From Clostridia bacterium (GTDB taxonomy: Bacteria > Bacillota > Clostridia > Oscillospirales > Butyricicoccaceae), in the NCBI GenBank assembly GCA_029099685.1, contig JAQXOO010000008.1:1-64000 (forward strand): a stretch of DNA of 64,000 nt, written 5' to 3'. Below, one piece after another: positions 43,008-52,139 of this stretch (its first letter is position 1; every line of letters starts with the position of its first letter). Under the pieces are notes generated by a model. That model searched no databases and was not told the DNA's origin. It worked only from the letters and a program-made list of their open reading frames with translations. The position numbers were made by a program, and so were the translations under genes.

Positions 43008-44053
43008 ACCCGTCCCGAACAGAGCTGCTGCGCTGGCAGCTGGCGGGCCAGTTTCTGACGTCGCCCGCTCCGGGCACGGCTGTGGCCGCGGGTCTTTGCG
43101 GGCTGCAGGCCCAATATCTTTCCAACGCCGTTTACAGCCTGTATCTCCGCTCCGGCAGCGCCGATACCGCAGGGCTGGTAAAATCCTGGACGCTGCGGGG
43201 CACCCTGCACCTGTTCCCCGCCTCGGACTTTTTTCTGTACCATCCCGACGCTCCGGGTGTTGAAGGCATTTTTGAAACGCCCTACGGCCGGTGGCTGTAC
43301 AACGGCCACTGCGCGGTGCCCCGGGAGCGGATGCTGCTTTTTGCCCGCACCGTGGCCGGCGGGCTGGGGGACGCGCCGGTCTCCCGGGACGCGCTGCGGG
43401 AGCTGTGCCGCCAGGCGGGCATGACCCGGCAGGAGGAGGAGCGGGTCTTTGACGGCTGGGGCGGCGTCATCCGCCTGCTGAGCGAGGCGGGCGTGCTGTG
43501 CGGCAGCCCCCGGGAAGCGCGAATGTATCTGCGTGCGCCCGCGCTTCCCCCGGTGCGCCGGGAGCAGGCGGAGCTGGAGCTTGTCCGGCGCTATCTGCTC
43601 CACTACGGCCCCGCCACCCTCCGGGACGGCGCCTATTTCTTCCGCTGGCCCCAGAAAAAACTGCGGGAGCTGTTCGCCGCCGCGGACGCCAAAACGCTGG
43701 CATTCGGCGGGCGCACCTATTTTTATCTGACCGAGCCGGAAAGCCTGCCGCCCCTGCCCCGGTGCGTGTTCCTGGCGGGATTTGACCCCTTTTTGCTGGG
43801 ACATGAGAAAAAAGAGAGCCTGTACCTGCCCCCGGCCCATCTCAGGGACATTTTCAACAACACCGGCATCGTCTTTCCCGCCCTGCTGGCGGACGGCGTG
43901 GTGAAAGGAAAATGGAAGGAGCAGCCCCGACGGATCGAAGTCATCCTGTTTGAGCCGCTGAGCAGGCCCCAGCAGCAGGCCATGCTGCGCACTGCCGCCC
44001 GGCTGTGGCCGGACAAGCCGGTGGTATTGGTGCAGCGCCCCTTTGATTTTTGA
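43004..44053 (+). CDS. AlkZ-like DNA glycosylase (winged helix domain family)
   Basis: The 349-residue protein matches the HTH_42 family. LCGLQAQYLSNAVYSLYLRS contains the QxQ pair (QAQ) needed by AlkZ and YcaQ to cut the glycosidic bond at alkylated or cross-linked bases. W-x-LRGTLHLFPASD follows as in the family. The C-terminal part is a mixed winged-helix region with LAGFDPFLLGHEKKE. GTG start overlaps the DUF523 stop. I infer DNA repair. Confidence 0.8.
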   Translation: MNPSRTELLRWQLAGQFLTSPAPGTAVAAGLCGLQAQYLSNAVYSLYLRSGSADTAGLVKSWTLRGTLHLFPASDFFLYHPDAPGVEGIFETPYGRWLYNGHCAVPRERMLLFARTVAGGLGDAPVSRDALRELCRQAGMTRQEEERVFDGWGGVIRLLSEAGVLCGSPREARMYLRAPALPPVRREQAELELVRRYLLHYGPATLRDGAYFFRWPQKKLRELFAAADAKTLAFGGRTYFYLTEPESLPPLPRCVFLAGFDPFLLGHEKKESLYLPPAHLRDIFNNTGIVFPALLADGVVKGKWKEQPRRIEVILFEPLSRPQQQAMLRTAARLWPDKPVVLVQRPFDF

Positions 44054-44119
44054 TTTCTGTACAATGCGTACCGTGTTCCCGCTTTTCCGACGGGAGCGCC
44101 ATGTAAATGAGGTGAAGCC

Positions 44120-44716
44120 ATGAATCTTTTGATCCGTAATGAATGTGAACAGGACTTCCGCAGAGTGGAGGAGATCACCAGGGCTGCCTTTTCCTATCCG
44201 GGAAGGATCGAACAAGGCGGGATCGGATGTCCATACGAGCACTGGATGGTCCACGAGCTGCGGCAGCGGGACGGTGTCCCCGGGCTGAGCCTGGTGGCGG
44301 AGCTGAACCATACCGTAGTGGGACATATCATCTGCAGCAGGGCCGAGGTCAGGACCCCGGACGCCGTTCTTCCCGTTTTGGATTTTGGTCCCATCAGCGT
44401 GCTGCCGGAGTATCAGCGAATGGGCGTGGGCAAGGCGCTGATGCACCATATGATCGGAAAGGCCGCCGGAATGGGCTTTGGCGCCATTTTATTCTTCGGC
44501 AGGCCGGAGTATTATCCGCAGTTCGGCTTTCAGGAGGCCTCCGTATGGGGCATCACCGATGCCAACGGCTGCAACTATCCGGCGTTTATGGGGATGGAGC
44601 TGGTCCCCGGCTACCTGGCCGGCGCAAAAGGCGGAAGCTACCATGAATCCGACATTTATGACGATGACCGGAACCGTGAGAACGTCAAAGCCTATGACCG
44701 CCTGTATTTCACATAA
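44120..44716 (+). CDS. GNAT-family N-acetyltransferase
   Basis: The 198-residue protein starts MNLLIRNECEQDFRRVEEIT. The acetyl-CoA pyrophosphate loop is VLPEYQRMGVGKALM near residue 95, and FGRPEYYPQFGFQEAS near 128 is usual for the YhbS-like branch. The substrate cannot be told. It stands 66 bases after the glycosylase and has GAGGTGAAG before the ATG. Confidence 0.85.
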   Translation: MNLLIRNECEQDFRRVEEITRAAFSYPGRIEQGGIGCPYEHWMVHELRQRDGVPGLSLVAELNHTVVGHIICSRAEVRTPDAVLPVLDFGPISVLPEYQRMGVGKALMHHMIGKAAGMGFGAILFFGRPEYYPQFGFQEASVWGITDANGCNYPAFMGMELVPGYLAGAKGGSYHESDIYDDDRNRENVKAYDRLYFT

Positions 44717-44775
44717 AACCGCCGCCGGGCGCTGACGCTCCGCCGGGCGCGGCTTTGCCTTTTCCCGCAAACGGA

Positions 44776-44809
44776 AAACCGCCGCTGAGAAGCTTCTCAG
44801 CGGCGGTTT
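44776..44809. terminator. Bidirectional terminator between the GNAT gene and ilvE
   Basis: A near-continuous 17-bp inverted repeat, AAACCGCCGCTGAGAAG mirrored by CTTCTCAGCGGCGGTTT, flanked by T-rich sequence on both strands. Confidence 0.88.
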
Positions 44810-44820
44810 GTTTTACCTGC

Positions 44821-45888
44821 TTATTCTCCGATGACCTTGATCCAGCCGAAGGGATCGGGCTTATCGCCCCACTGCAGGCCGGTGAGCTCGTCATAGAGCT
44901 TCTGGGCGGTGGGGCCGATCTTGAAGTCATTGACGGTGTACTTCACATCCTTGTAGCACAGCTCGCCGATGGGCGAGATGACAGCGGCGGTGCCGGTGCC
45001 CCAGGCCTCCTCCAGCTTGCCGTTCTGGGCGGCTTCCACCAGTTCGTCGATGGACACCAGGCGCTCCTCCACCTCCACGCCCCAGGACTTCAGCATCTGG
45101 ATGCAGGAGCGGCGGGTGATGCCCGGCAGAATGGAGCCGGTGAGGGCGGGGGTGACCACCTTGCCGTCGATCTTGAACATGACGTTCATGGCGCCCACTT
45201 CCTCCACGTATTTGCGCTCCACGCCGTCCAGCCACAGCACCTGGGAATAGCCCTTTTCCATGGCACGGTCACCGGCGCGGTTGGAGGCGGCGTAGTTGCC
45301 GCCGCACTTGGTATAGCCGGTGCCGCCCCGGACGGCGCGGACATCCTCGGTCTCCAGCATGATCTTCACCGGATTGAGGCCTTCGGCGTAATAGCTGCCG
45401 GAGGGGGACAGGATGATGACGAACATGGCCTGATGCACACCGTGCAGGGACAACTCGGGATCCGTGGAGAACAGGAAGGGCCGGATATACAGGGAGGTGC
45501 CGGGCGCGGAGGGCACCCAGGCCTGGTCCACCTCCACCAGCTGCTCGATGGCGGCCATGGCGATGTCAGCGGGCACCAGGGGCAGTCCGATGCGCTCGGC
45601 GGAGTTGTTCAGACGCTCCACATTGGCATCATGGCGGAACAGCTGTACTTTACCGTCCTTGCGGCGGTAGGCCTTCAGCCCCTCGAACACCTCGCCGGCA
45701 TAGTGAAAGACGCTGGCGGCGGGCGACAGGCTCAGGGGGCCGAAGGGGACGATGCGGGGATCATGCCAGCCCTCTTTGCCGGAGTAGTCCATAATGAACA
45801 TATGGTCGGAAAACACGGAACCAAAGCCCAGCTTGTCCGCGGGGGGCATGGTACCGGGATTGGGATTTTTGGTGACGGGGAATTTCAT
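44821..45888 (-). CDS. ilvE: Branched-chain amino acid aminotransferase
   Basis: The 355-residue protein is a fold-type IV PLP enzyme. The catalytic lysine lies in GTGYTKCGGNYAAS near residue 197, and QVLWLDGVERKYVEEVGAMN follows. It moves amino groups between glutamate and branched-chain 2-oxo acids; some relatives also take aromatic ones. Divergent from the T-box operon, so it might supply the transamination step to that pathway (inference). Promoter at 45928-45956. Confidence 0.93.
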   Translation of the reverse strand: MKFPVTKNPNPGTMPPADKLGFGSVFSDHMFIMDYSGKEGWHDPRIVPFGPLSLSPAASVFHYAGEVFEGLKAYRRKDGKVQLFRHDANVERLNNSAERIGLPLVPADIAMAAIEQLVEVDQAWVPSAPGTSLYIRPFLFSTDPELSLHGVHQAMFVIILSPSGSYYAEGLNPVKIMLETEDVRAVRGGTGYTKCGGNYAASNRAGDRAMEKGYSQVLWLDGVERKYVEEVGAMNVMFKIDGKVVTPALTGSILPGITRRSCIQMLKSWGVEVEERLVSIDELVEAAQNGKLEEAWGTGTAAVISPIGELCYKDVKYTVNDFKIGPTAQKLYDELTGLQWGDKPDPFGWIKVIGE

Positions 45889-45927
45889 GAGCGGTTCGCT
45901 TCCTTTCCGGGCGATAAAGTTGCCTAT

Positions 45928-45956
45928 AATTTAGCACGCTAAAAAAAGAATGTCAA
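45928..45956 (-). promoter_or_regulatory. Promoter of ilvE with a 14-bp dyad over the -10 box
   Basis: Minus strand TTGACA (45951-45956), 17 bases, TAAATT (45928-45933). A perfect dyad TTTAGC-AC-GCTAAA (45930-45943) overlaps the -10 box and spacer and could bind a repressor. Confidence 0.65.
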
Positions 45957-46048
45957 CCCCCCGGGCCGGCTTGGCCCTGTTTCGCCCTCCGTGAGAGGCT
46001 TTTTTGCCGTTTCCGGTCAAAAAAACAAAAAACTTGTGAAATTTCCTA

Positions 46049-46077
46049 TTGACTTTAACGCCAAAAAGTGTTAAAGT
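46049..46077 (+). promoter_or_regulatory. Promoter of the T-box operon
   Basis: TTGACT (46049-46054), 17 bases, TAAAGT (46072-46077). About 90 bases of AT-rich sequence separate it from the ilvE promoter on the other strand. Confidence 0.75.
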
Positions 46078-46089
46078 ACCAACCGTAAT

Positions 46090-46353
46090 CACAAACGCAA
46101 TGACGGAAACAAGTAGGACCCAGACCCTTCTCCCAGAGAGCTGCCGGTGGGTGCAAGGCAGCGAGAACCCTGTGTCCGAATACCTTTCTGAGCGGCTTTG
46201 CCGAACGGTCAGTAGGCAAAGACGGGTGCGCCCGGTATCGCGCTGGGGCCTGTCAGGGCCTGAGAGGCCGCCCTCCGGGGCGGTAAATAGAGGTGGTACC
46301 ACGGGATCGTTTTTTCTCGTCCTCTGCAGAAATCTTGCAGAGGGCGTTTTTTT
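46090..46353 (+). promoter_or_regulatory. T-box leader, specifier UAC (tyrosine)
   Basis: Stem I shows the S-turn AGTA (46112-46115), GGAC (46116-46119) pairing with GTCC (46174-46177), the AGAGAG motif (46135-46140) and the GGTG-bearing apical part. GAA (46178-46180) is followed by TAC (46181-46183) in the specifier loop, closed below by GGAAA / CTTTC. The T-box core AGGTGGTACCACGG lies at about 46291-46304. The terminator CCTCTGCA / TGCAGAGG with a run of seven T ends at 46353. Uncharged tRNA-Tyr should pair with UAC and the T-box and let transcription continue. Confidence 0.9.
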
Positions 46354-46380
46354 ATTTCCTCTGCCAAAAGGAGTGTTTGC

Positions 46381-48018
46381 ATGGTAATCACAGACTTTCT
46401 CGAACGCAACGCCCGGCTCTATGGTTCAGAGACGGCGCTGGTAGAGATCAACCCCTCCGACGAGCGGGATCAGGCCGCCACCTGGCGGGAGCTGAACCTC
46501 ATCGCCGCCGCCAACCCCGACGCCCCCTACCGCCGGGAGATGTCCTGGAAGGACTTTGACCGCCGGGCCAACCGCTTTGCCAATCTGCTGCTGAGCCGCG
46601 GCCTGCAGCGGGGCGCCAAGGTGGGCATCCTGCTGATGAACTGCCTGGAGTGGCTGCCCATCTACTTTGGTGTTTTAAAGGCCGGCTGCGTCGCCGTCCC
46701 CATGAACTTCCGCTATTCCAGCGACGAGATCAAATATTGCCTGGACCTGGCGGATGTGGAAGTGCTGGTGTTCGGCCCGGAGTTCGTCACCCGGATGGAC
46801 CCCATTGTCAGCAGCTTGGACAAGGTGAAAATGCTGTTTTTCGTGGGGCGCGGCGGACCTGCCTACAGCGAAGACTGTATGCGCCTCACCGACTTCTGCT
46901 CCTCCAGCGCGCCCCCGGTGCAGCTGTCGGACACCGATGACGCGGCCATTTACTTTTCCTCCGGCACCACCGGCTTCCCCAAGGCCATCCTCCACGACCA
47001 CCTGTCTCTGGTCAGCTCCTGCCGCACCGAGCAAAAGCACCACGGCCAGACCCGGGACGATGTTTTCCTGTGCATCCCGCCCCTGTACCACACCGGCGCG
47101 AAAATGCACTGGTTCGGCTCCCTGCTGTCCGGCTCCCGGGCGGTGCTGCTGCGGGGTGTCAAGCCCGAATGGATCCTCCGGGCGGTCACCGAGGAAAAAT
47201 GCACCATCGTCTGGCTGCTGGTGCCCTGGGCCCAGGATCTGCTGGACGCCATCGAGTCGGGCCGGGTGAACCTGGACGACTACTATCTGGACCAGTGGCG
47301 GCTGATGCACATCGGCGCCCAGCCGGTGCCGCCCAGCCTGGTGGCCCGCTGGCTGAAGGTCTTCCCTCACCATCAGTATGACACCAACTACGGCCTTTCG
47401 GAATCCATCGGCCCCGGCTGCGTCCATCTGGGCGTGGAGAACATCCATAAGGTGGGCGCCATCGGCAAGCCCGGCTATATGTGGAAGGCCAAGATCATCG
47501 ATGAAAAGGGCCAGCCCGTCAAACAGGGCGAGGTGGGCGAGCTGGCGGTGTACGGCCCCGGCGTGATGAAGTGCTACTACAAGAATCCCGAGGCCACCGC
47601 AGAGGTGCTCCACGACCGCTGGCTCTATACCGGCGACATGGCCCGTGAGGATGAGGACGGCTTCATTTATCTGGTGGACCGCAAAAAGGATGTGGTCATC
47701 TCCGGCGGCGAAAACATCTATCCCGTCCAGATCGAGGACTTTCTCCGCGCCTATGACAAGATCAAGGATGTGGCGGTCATCGGCCTGCCCGACGCCAGAC
47801 TGGGTGAGATCACCGCCGCCATCATCGAGGTCAAGGAAGGCCAGACCTGCACCGAAGCGGAGATCAACGAGTTCTGCAAGGGCCTGCCCCGGTACAAGCG
47901 GCCCCGGAAGATCATTTTTGAGCACGTGCCCCGCAACCCCACCGGCAAGATCGAAAAGCCCGTCCTGCGGGAGCGGTACTGCAAGACGCCCCTGGTGGAA
48001 GCCCAGGTCACCGGCTGA
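46381..48018 (+). CDS. AMP-forming acyl-CoA ligase (probably aryl- or fatty-acid specific)
   Basis: The 545-residue protein has all adenylate-forming motifs: YFSSGTTGFPKA near 188, YGLSES near 335, YTGDMA near 418, DRKKDVVISGGENIYP near 433, and the catalytic lysine in NPTGKIEKP near 520. It activates a carboxylic acid with ATP to an AMP-ester and then the CoA thioester. First gene after the T-box terminator, AAAGGAG seven bases before ATG. From the operon I infer an arylacetate substrate, but a general acyl-CoA synthetase is possible. Confidence 0.85.
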   Translation: MVITDFLERNARLYGSETALVEINPSDERDQAATWRELNLIAAANPDAPYRREMSWKDFDRRANRFANLLLSRGLQRGAKVGILLMNCLEWLPIYFGVLKAGCVAVPMNFRYSSDEIKYCLDLADVEVLVFGPEFVTRMDPIVSSLDKVKMLFFVGRGGPAYSEDCMRLTDFCSSSAPPVQLSDTDDAAIYFSSGTTGFPKAILHDHLSLVSSCRTEQKHHGQTRDDVFLCIPPLYHTGAKMHWFGSLLSGSRAVLLRGVKPEWILRAVTEEKCTIVWLLVPWAQDLLDAIESGRVNLDDYYLDQWRLMHIGAQPVPPSLVARWLKVFPHHQYDTNYGLSESIGPGCVHLGVENIHKVGAIGKPGYMWKAKIIDEKGQPVKQGEVGELAVYGPGVMKCYYKNPEATAEVLHDRWLYTGDMAREDEDGFIYLVDRKKDVVISGGENIYPVQIEDFLRAYDKIKDVAVIGLPDARLGEITAAIIEVKEGQTCTEAEINEFCKGLPRYKRPRKIIFEHVPRNPTGKIEKPVLRERYCKTPLVEAQVTG

Positions 48019-48100
48019 GATCTCCTGCCCGCCCCCTGCGTTCTGTTGTTGACAATTTTAAAAAATAAGCGCAAAATGCTATGAAAAGAGGCGTATTCTC

Positions 48101-49648
48101 GTGGATCTGTTCATCAAACTCGCACTTCTTGTAATCTTTTTCGGCGTTATGGTGGCCGTGGGCCTGTACTGCCGCAGGCACGCCACCGACGTCAACGGCT
48201 TTGTCCTGGGCGGCCGGAGCGTCGGCCCCTGGCTGACCGCCTTCGCTTACGGCACCTCTTATTTCTCCGCGGTGGTGTTCGTGGGCTATGCCGGCCAGTT
48301 CGGCTGGAAATACGGCATCGCCGCCACCTGGGCCGGCATCGGCAACGCCCTGCTGGGCTCTCTGCTGGCCTGGGCTGTGCTGGGCCGCCGCACCCGCGTC
48401 ATGACCCAGCACCTGGATTCCGCCACCATGCCCCAGTTCTTTGAGCGGCGGTTCCAGAGCAAGGCGCTGAAGCTGGCGGCTTCGGCCATCATCTTCATCT
48501 TCCTGATCCCCTACACCGCGTCCCTTTACAACGGCCTGTCCCGCCTGTTCGGCATGGCCTTCAACATCGACTATTCCGTCTGCGTCATCGTCATGGCGGT
48601 GCTCACCGGCATTTACGTCATCGCCGGCGGCTATATGGCCACCGCCATCAATGACTTCATCCAGGGCGTCATCATGATCTTCGGCATCATCGCCGTCATC
48701 GCCGCGGTGCTCAAGAGCCAGGGCGGCTTCCTGGCGGCGCTGGACGCGCTGGGCCAGGTCTCCGATCCCTCCGTGTCCGCCACCCCCGGCGTGTTCAACT
48801 CTTTCTTCGGTCCCGACCCTGTCAACCTGCTGGGCGTGGTCATCCTGACCTCTCTGGGCACCTGGGGCCTGCCCCAGATGGTGCAGAAGTTCTATGCCAT
48901 CAAGAGTGAGCAGGCCATCACCAAGGGCATGATCATCTCCACGGTTTTCGCCATGATCGTTGCCGGCGGCTGCTACTTCCTGGGCGGCTTCGGCAGACTG
49001 TTCTCTGACAAGATCGACATCGCCGCCAACGGCTTTGACTCGGTCATTCCCACCATGCTGTCCGGCCTGCCCGCCCTTTTGATCGCCGTGGTGGTCATCC
49101 TGGTGCTGTCCGCCTCCATGTCCACCCTGTCCTCCCTGGTGCTGGCCTCCAGCTCCACCCTGACGCTGGATTTCCTCAAGGGCACCGTAGTCAAGGATAT
49201 GGACGAAAAAAAGCAGGTCCGCTGGATGAAGGGCCTGATCGTGGTGTTCATCGCCATCTCCGTGGTGCTGGCCATCATCCAGTACAAGTCCAGCGTCACC
49301 TTCATCGCGCAGCTGATGGGCGTGTCCTGGGGCGCGCTGGCAGGCGCCTTCCTGGCCCCCTTCCTGTACGGCCTGTACTGGAAAAAGACCTCCCGTGCCG
49401 GCGTCTGGGCCAGCTTCGCCTTCTCCACCGTGGTCATGCTGGCCAATATCTTCTGGAGAGCCAGCTTCCCCGCTCTGCTCCGCTCCCCCATCAACGCGGG
49501 CGCCTTCTGCATGATCGCCGGCCTGGTGATCGTGCCGGTGGTGAGTATGTTTACCGCCAAGCCCGATCAGAAGCACCTGGACCAGGTGTTCTCCTGCTAT
49601 GACCGGCCGGTGACCGTCACCGCCAAGCAGTCCATCGGCAACCAGTGA
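48101..49648 (+). CDS. Sodium:solute symporter family (SSS) transporter
   Basis: The 515-residue protein has about 13 membrane helices. FVLGGRSVGPWLTAFAYGTSYF (residues about 31-52) and GLYCRRHATDVNG are typical of the SSS family, and GTWGLPQMVQKFYAIKSEQA matches the carboxylate branch that includes acetate and phenylacetate permeases. Start GTG 48101. Placed between an acid-CoA ligase and iorA, so import of an aryl acid is the most economical inference. Confidence 0.85.
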   Translation: MDLFIKLALLVIFFGVMVAVGLYCRRHATDVNGFVLGGRSVGPWLTAFAYGTSYFSAVVFVGYAGQFGWKYGIAATWAGIGNALLGSLLAWAVLGRRTRVMTQHLDSATMPQFFERRFQSKALKLAASAIIFIFLIPYTASLYNGLSRLFGMAFNIDYSVCVIVMAVLTGIYVIAGGYMATAINDFIQGVIMIFGIIAVIAAVLKSQGGFLAALDALGQVSDPSVSATPGVFNSFFGPDPVNLLGVVILTSLGTWGLPQMVQKFYAIKSEQAITKGMIISTVFAMIVAGGCYFLGGFGRLFSDKIDIAANGFDSVIPTMLSGLPALLIAVVVILVLSASMSTLSSLVLASSSTLTLDFLKGTVVKDMDEKKQVRWMKGLIVVFIAISVVLAIIQYKSSVTFIAQLMGVSWGALAGAFLAPFLYGLYWKKTSRAGVWASFAFSTVVMLANIFWRASFPALLRSPINAGAFCMIAGLVIVPVVSMFTAKPDQKHLDQVFSCYDRPVTVTAKQSIGNQ

Positions 49649-49757
49649 CCCCCGTTCCCCGTATCTGAAGATCCGCGGATCCTGCCTGAAAACGCTTTTT
49701 TCGGACAGGGTCCGCCTTGGATTATCCGTAACCCTATCTGAAAAGGAGGAATTCCCC

Positions 49758-51485
49758 ATGAAAACGCTGATGCTGGGCAACGAAGCCGTTGCCCGGGGCC
49801 TGTTTGAGGCCGGATGCAGCTTCGTATCCAGCTATCCCGGCACCCCCAGCACTGAGATCACCGAGGCCATCGCCAAATATCCCGAGGTGTACGCCGAATG
49901 GGCTCCCAATGAAAAGGTGGCCATGGAAGCCGCCTTCGGCGCGTCCCTGGCCGGCAAGCGCTCCTTCTGCGGCATGAAGCACGTGGGCCTGAACGTGGCC
50001 GCGGACCCCCTGTTCACCATTTCCTACACCGGTGTCAACGGCGGCATGGTCATCTGCGTGGCCGACGACGCCGGCATGCACAGCTCCCAGAACGAGCAGG
50101 ACAGCCGGCACTATGCCCGGGCCGCCAAGATCCCCATGCTGGAACCTGCCGATTCCGCCGAGGCGCTGGCCATGGCCAGGCTGGCCTATGACCTGTCGGA
50201 GCAGTATGACACCCCCGTGCTGCTGAAAATGTGCACCCGCGTCTCCCACTCCCAGAGTGTGGTGGAGTGCGGCCAGCGCACCGAAGTCAGCAAAACCTAT
50301 GAAAAGACCCCCGCCAAGTACATCATGATGCCCGGCAACGCAAAGCGCCGCCACCCCATTGTGGAGCAGCGCACCGCCGCCCTGACGGAATGGGCCGAAA
50401 CGGCGGACATCAACCGTCTGGAGGACGGCCCGGACAAGTCCATGGGCATCATCACCTCCTCCACCTCTTATCAATATGTGAAAGAGGTCTGCGGCGACCG
50501 GTATCCCGTGCTCAAGCTGGGCATGGTCTGGCCCATGCCCGTTCAGAAGATCCGTGACCTGGCCGCCCGCGTGGACAGGCTGGTGGTGGTGGAGGAGCTG
50601 GACAGCTTCATCGAGGCCCACTGCCGCGACCTGGGCCTGCAGGTCACCGGCAAGGACCGGTTCTCCTGCATCGACGAGCTGAGCCAGAACAAGGTGGCCG
50701 CAGGTCTGGACAAGCCTGTGGCCCAGGGCAAAAAACTGGACGAGACCATCCCCGCCCGGCCCCCTGTGATGTGCGCCGGCTGCCCCCACCGGGGCCTGTT
50801 CTACACGCTGGCGAAGAACAAGGTCACCGCCATGGGCGACATCGGCTGCTACACCCTGGGCGCCGTACCGCCTCTGGGCGCGCTGGACAGCACGGTCTGC
50901 ATGGGCGCTTCCATACCCAATCTGCACGGCTTTACCAAGGCCGGCGGCGGCAAGGCGGTGGCGGTCATCGGCGACAGCACCTTTATGCATTCCGGCATGA
51001 CCGGTCTGGTGAACGTGGCCTATAACGAATCCAACTCCACCGTCATCATCGTGGACAACTCCATCACCGGCATGACCGGACACCAGCAGAACCCCACCAC
51101 CGGCTTTAATCTCAAGGGCGACCCCTGCACCAAGATCGACCTGGAGACCCTGTGCCGGGCCGTGGGCATCCGCCGGGTCCGGGTGGTGGACCCCTATGAC
51201 CTGGACCAGTGCGACCGGGCGCTGAAGGAGGAATTGGCCGCCGACGAGCCCTCTGTCATCATCTCCCGCCGCCCCTGCGCCCTGCTGAAATACGTCAAGC
51301 ACAAAAAGCCCGTCACCATCGACCCCGCCAAGTGCATGAGCTGCAAAATGTGCATGAAGATCGGCTGCCCCGCCATCAGCATGACCGACGGCAAGGCCGC
51401 CGTTGACAACACCCTGTGCACCGGCTGCGGCGTCTGCGGACAGCTGTGCAAGTTCGGCGCCATCAGCGCCGCAAAGGAGGACTGA
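49758..51485 (+). CDS. iorA: Indolepyruvate ferredoxin oxidoreductase, alpha subunit
   Basis: The 575-residue protein starts MKTLMLGNEAVARGLFEAGC. It has the pyrimidine-binding N-terminal domain (SSYPGTPSTEITE), the thiamine-diphosphate domain (GDIGCYTLGAVPPL and GDSTFMHSGMTGLVN with the GDS metal motif near 412), and a C-terminal ferredoxin with two clusters (CMSCKMCMKIGCP; CTGCGVCGQLCK). With IorB it interconverts aryl-pyruvates and aryl-acetyl-CoA using ferredoxin and CoA. AAAGGAGG precedes the ATG. Confidence 0.95.
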   Translation: MKTLMLGNEAVARGLFEAGCSFVSSYPGTPSTEITEAIAKYPEVYAEWAPNEKVAMEAAFGASLAGKRSFCGMKHVGLNVAADPLFTISYTGVNGGMVICVADDAGMHSSQNEQDSRHYARAAKIPMLEPADSAEALAMARLAYDLSEQYDTPVLLKMCTRVSHSQSVVECGQRTEVSKTYEKTPAKYIMMPGNAKRRHPIVEQRTAALTEWAETADINRLEDGPDKSMGIITSSTSYQYVKEVCGDRYPVLKLGMVWPMPVQKIRDLAARVDRLVVVEELDSFIEAHCRDLGLQVTGKDRFSCIDELSQNKVAAGLDKPVAQGKKLDETIPARPPVMCAGCPHRGLFYTLAKNKVTAMGDIGCYTLGAVPPLGALDSTVCMGASIPNLHGFTKAGGGKAVAVIGDSTFMHSGMTGLVNVAYNESNSTVIIVDNSITGMTGHQQNPTTGFNLKGDPCTKIDLETLCRAVGIRRVRVVDPYDLDQCDRALKEELAADEPSVIISRRPCALLKYVKHKKPVTIDPAKCMSCKMCMKIGCPAISMTDGKAAVDNTLCTGCGVCGQLCKFGAISAAKED

Positions 51486-51487
51486 CC

Positions 51488-52060
51488 ATGGAAACCAAAA
51501 ACATTATGATCGTGGGCGTGGGCGGACAGGGCAGTCTGCTGGCCTCCAAGCTGCTGGGCCGCCTGCTGCTGACCCGGGGCTATGACATCAAGGTGTCCGA
51601 GGTCCATGGCATGAGCCAGCGGGGCGGCAGCGTGGTCACCTACGTCCGCTTCGGCGACAAGGTGTATTCCCCCATCGTGGACAAGGGCGAGGCCGACTTC
51701 ATCGTTTCCTTTGAGCTGCTGGAGGCCGCCCGCTACACCGAGGACCTGAAGCCCGGCGGAAAGATCATCACCTCCACCCAGCAGATCAACCCCATGCCGG
51801 TGATCACCGGCGCGGCGCAGTATCCCCAGCATCTGGAGCAAACCATGAAGGCCGCCGGCATCGACGTGGACGCCTTTGACGCTTTGTCCCTGGCGGAGCA
51901 GGCCGGCTCCCCCAAGGCGGTGAACCTGGTGCTCATGGGCCGCCTGTCCCGGTATTTTGACTTTACCGAGGAGGAATGGCTGGAGGCCATCGGACAAAGT
52001 GTCCCGGAGAAATTCCTGGAGCTGAACCGCAAGGCCTTCGCCCTGGGCCGCAATTCCTGA
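51488..52060 (+). CDS. iorB: Indolepyruvate ferredoxin oxidoreductase, beta subunit
   Basis: The 190-residue protein starts METKNIMIVGVGGQGSLLAS, the gamma-type domain of 2-oxoacid oxidoreductases, with SEVHGMSQRGGSVVTYVRFG as its hallmark. It lies 2 bases after iorA and shares its transcript. Together they form the alpha2-beta2 enzyme. Confidence 0.95.
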   Translation: METKNIMIVGVGGQGSLLASKLLGRLLLTRGYDIKVSEVHGMSQRGGSVVTYVRFGDKVYSPIVDKGEADFIVSFELLEAARYTEDLKPGGKIITSTQQINPMPVITGAAQYPQHLEQTMKAAGIDVDAFDALSLAEQAGSPKAVNLVLMGRLSRYFDFTEEEWLEAIGQSVPEKFLELNRKAFALGRNS

Positions 52061-52139
52061 ACCGCCTCTTTCCGCCGTCAGTTCGCCCTTTAAAAGAACA
52101 AATAATTCATCAGATTTTCTTACAGCAAGGAGACCGCTT

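Noticed and set aside
46184..46190. UUC (Phe) in CTTTCTG as T-box specifier
   Set aside because: It lies in the lower helix that pairs with GGAAA; the unpaired position after GAA holds UAC.
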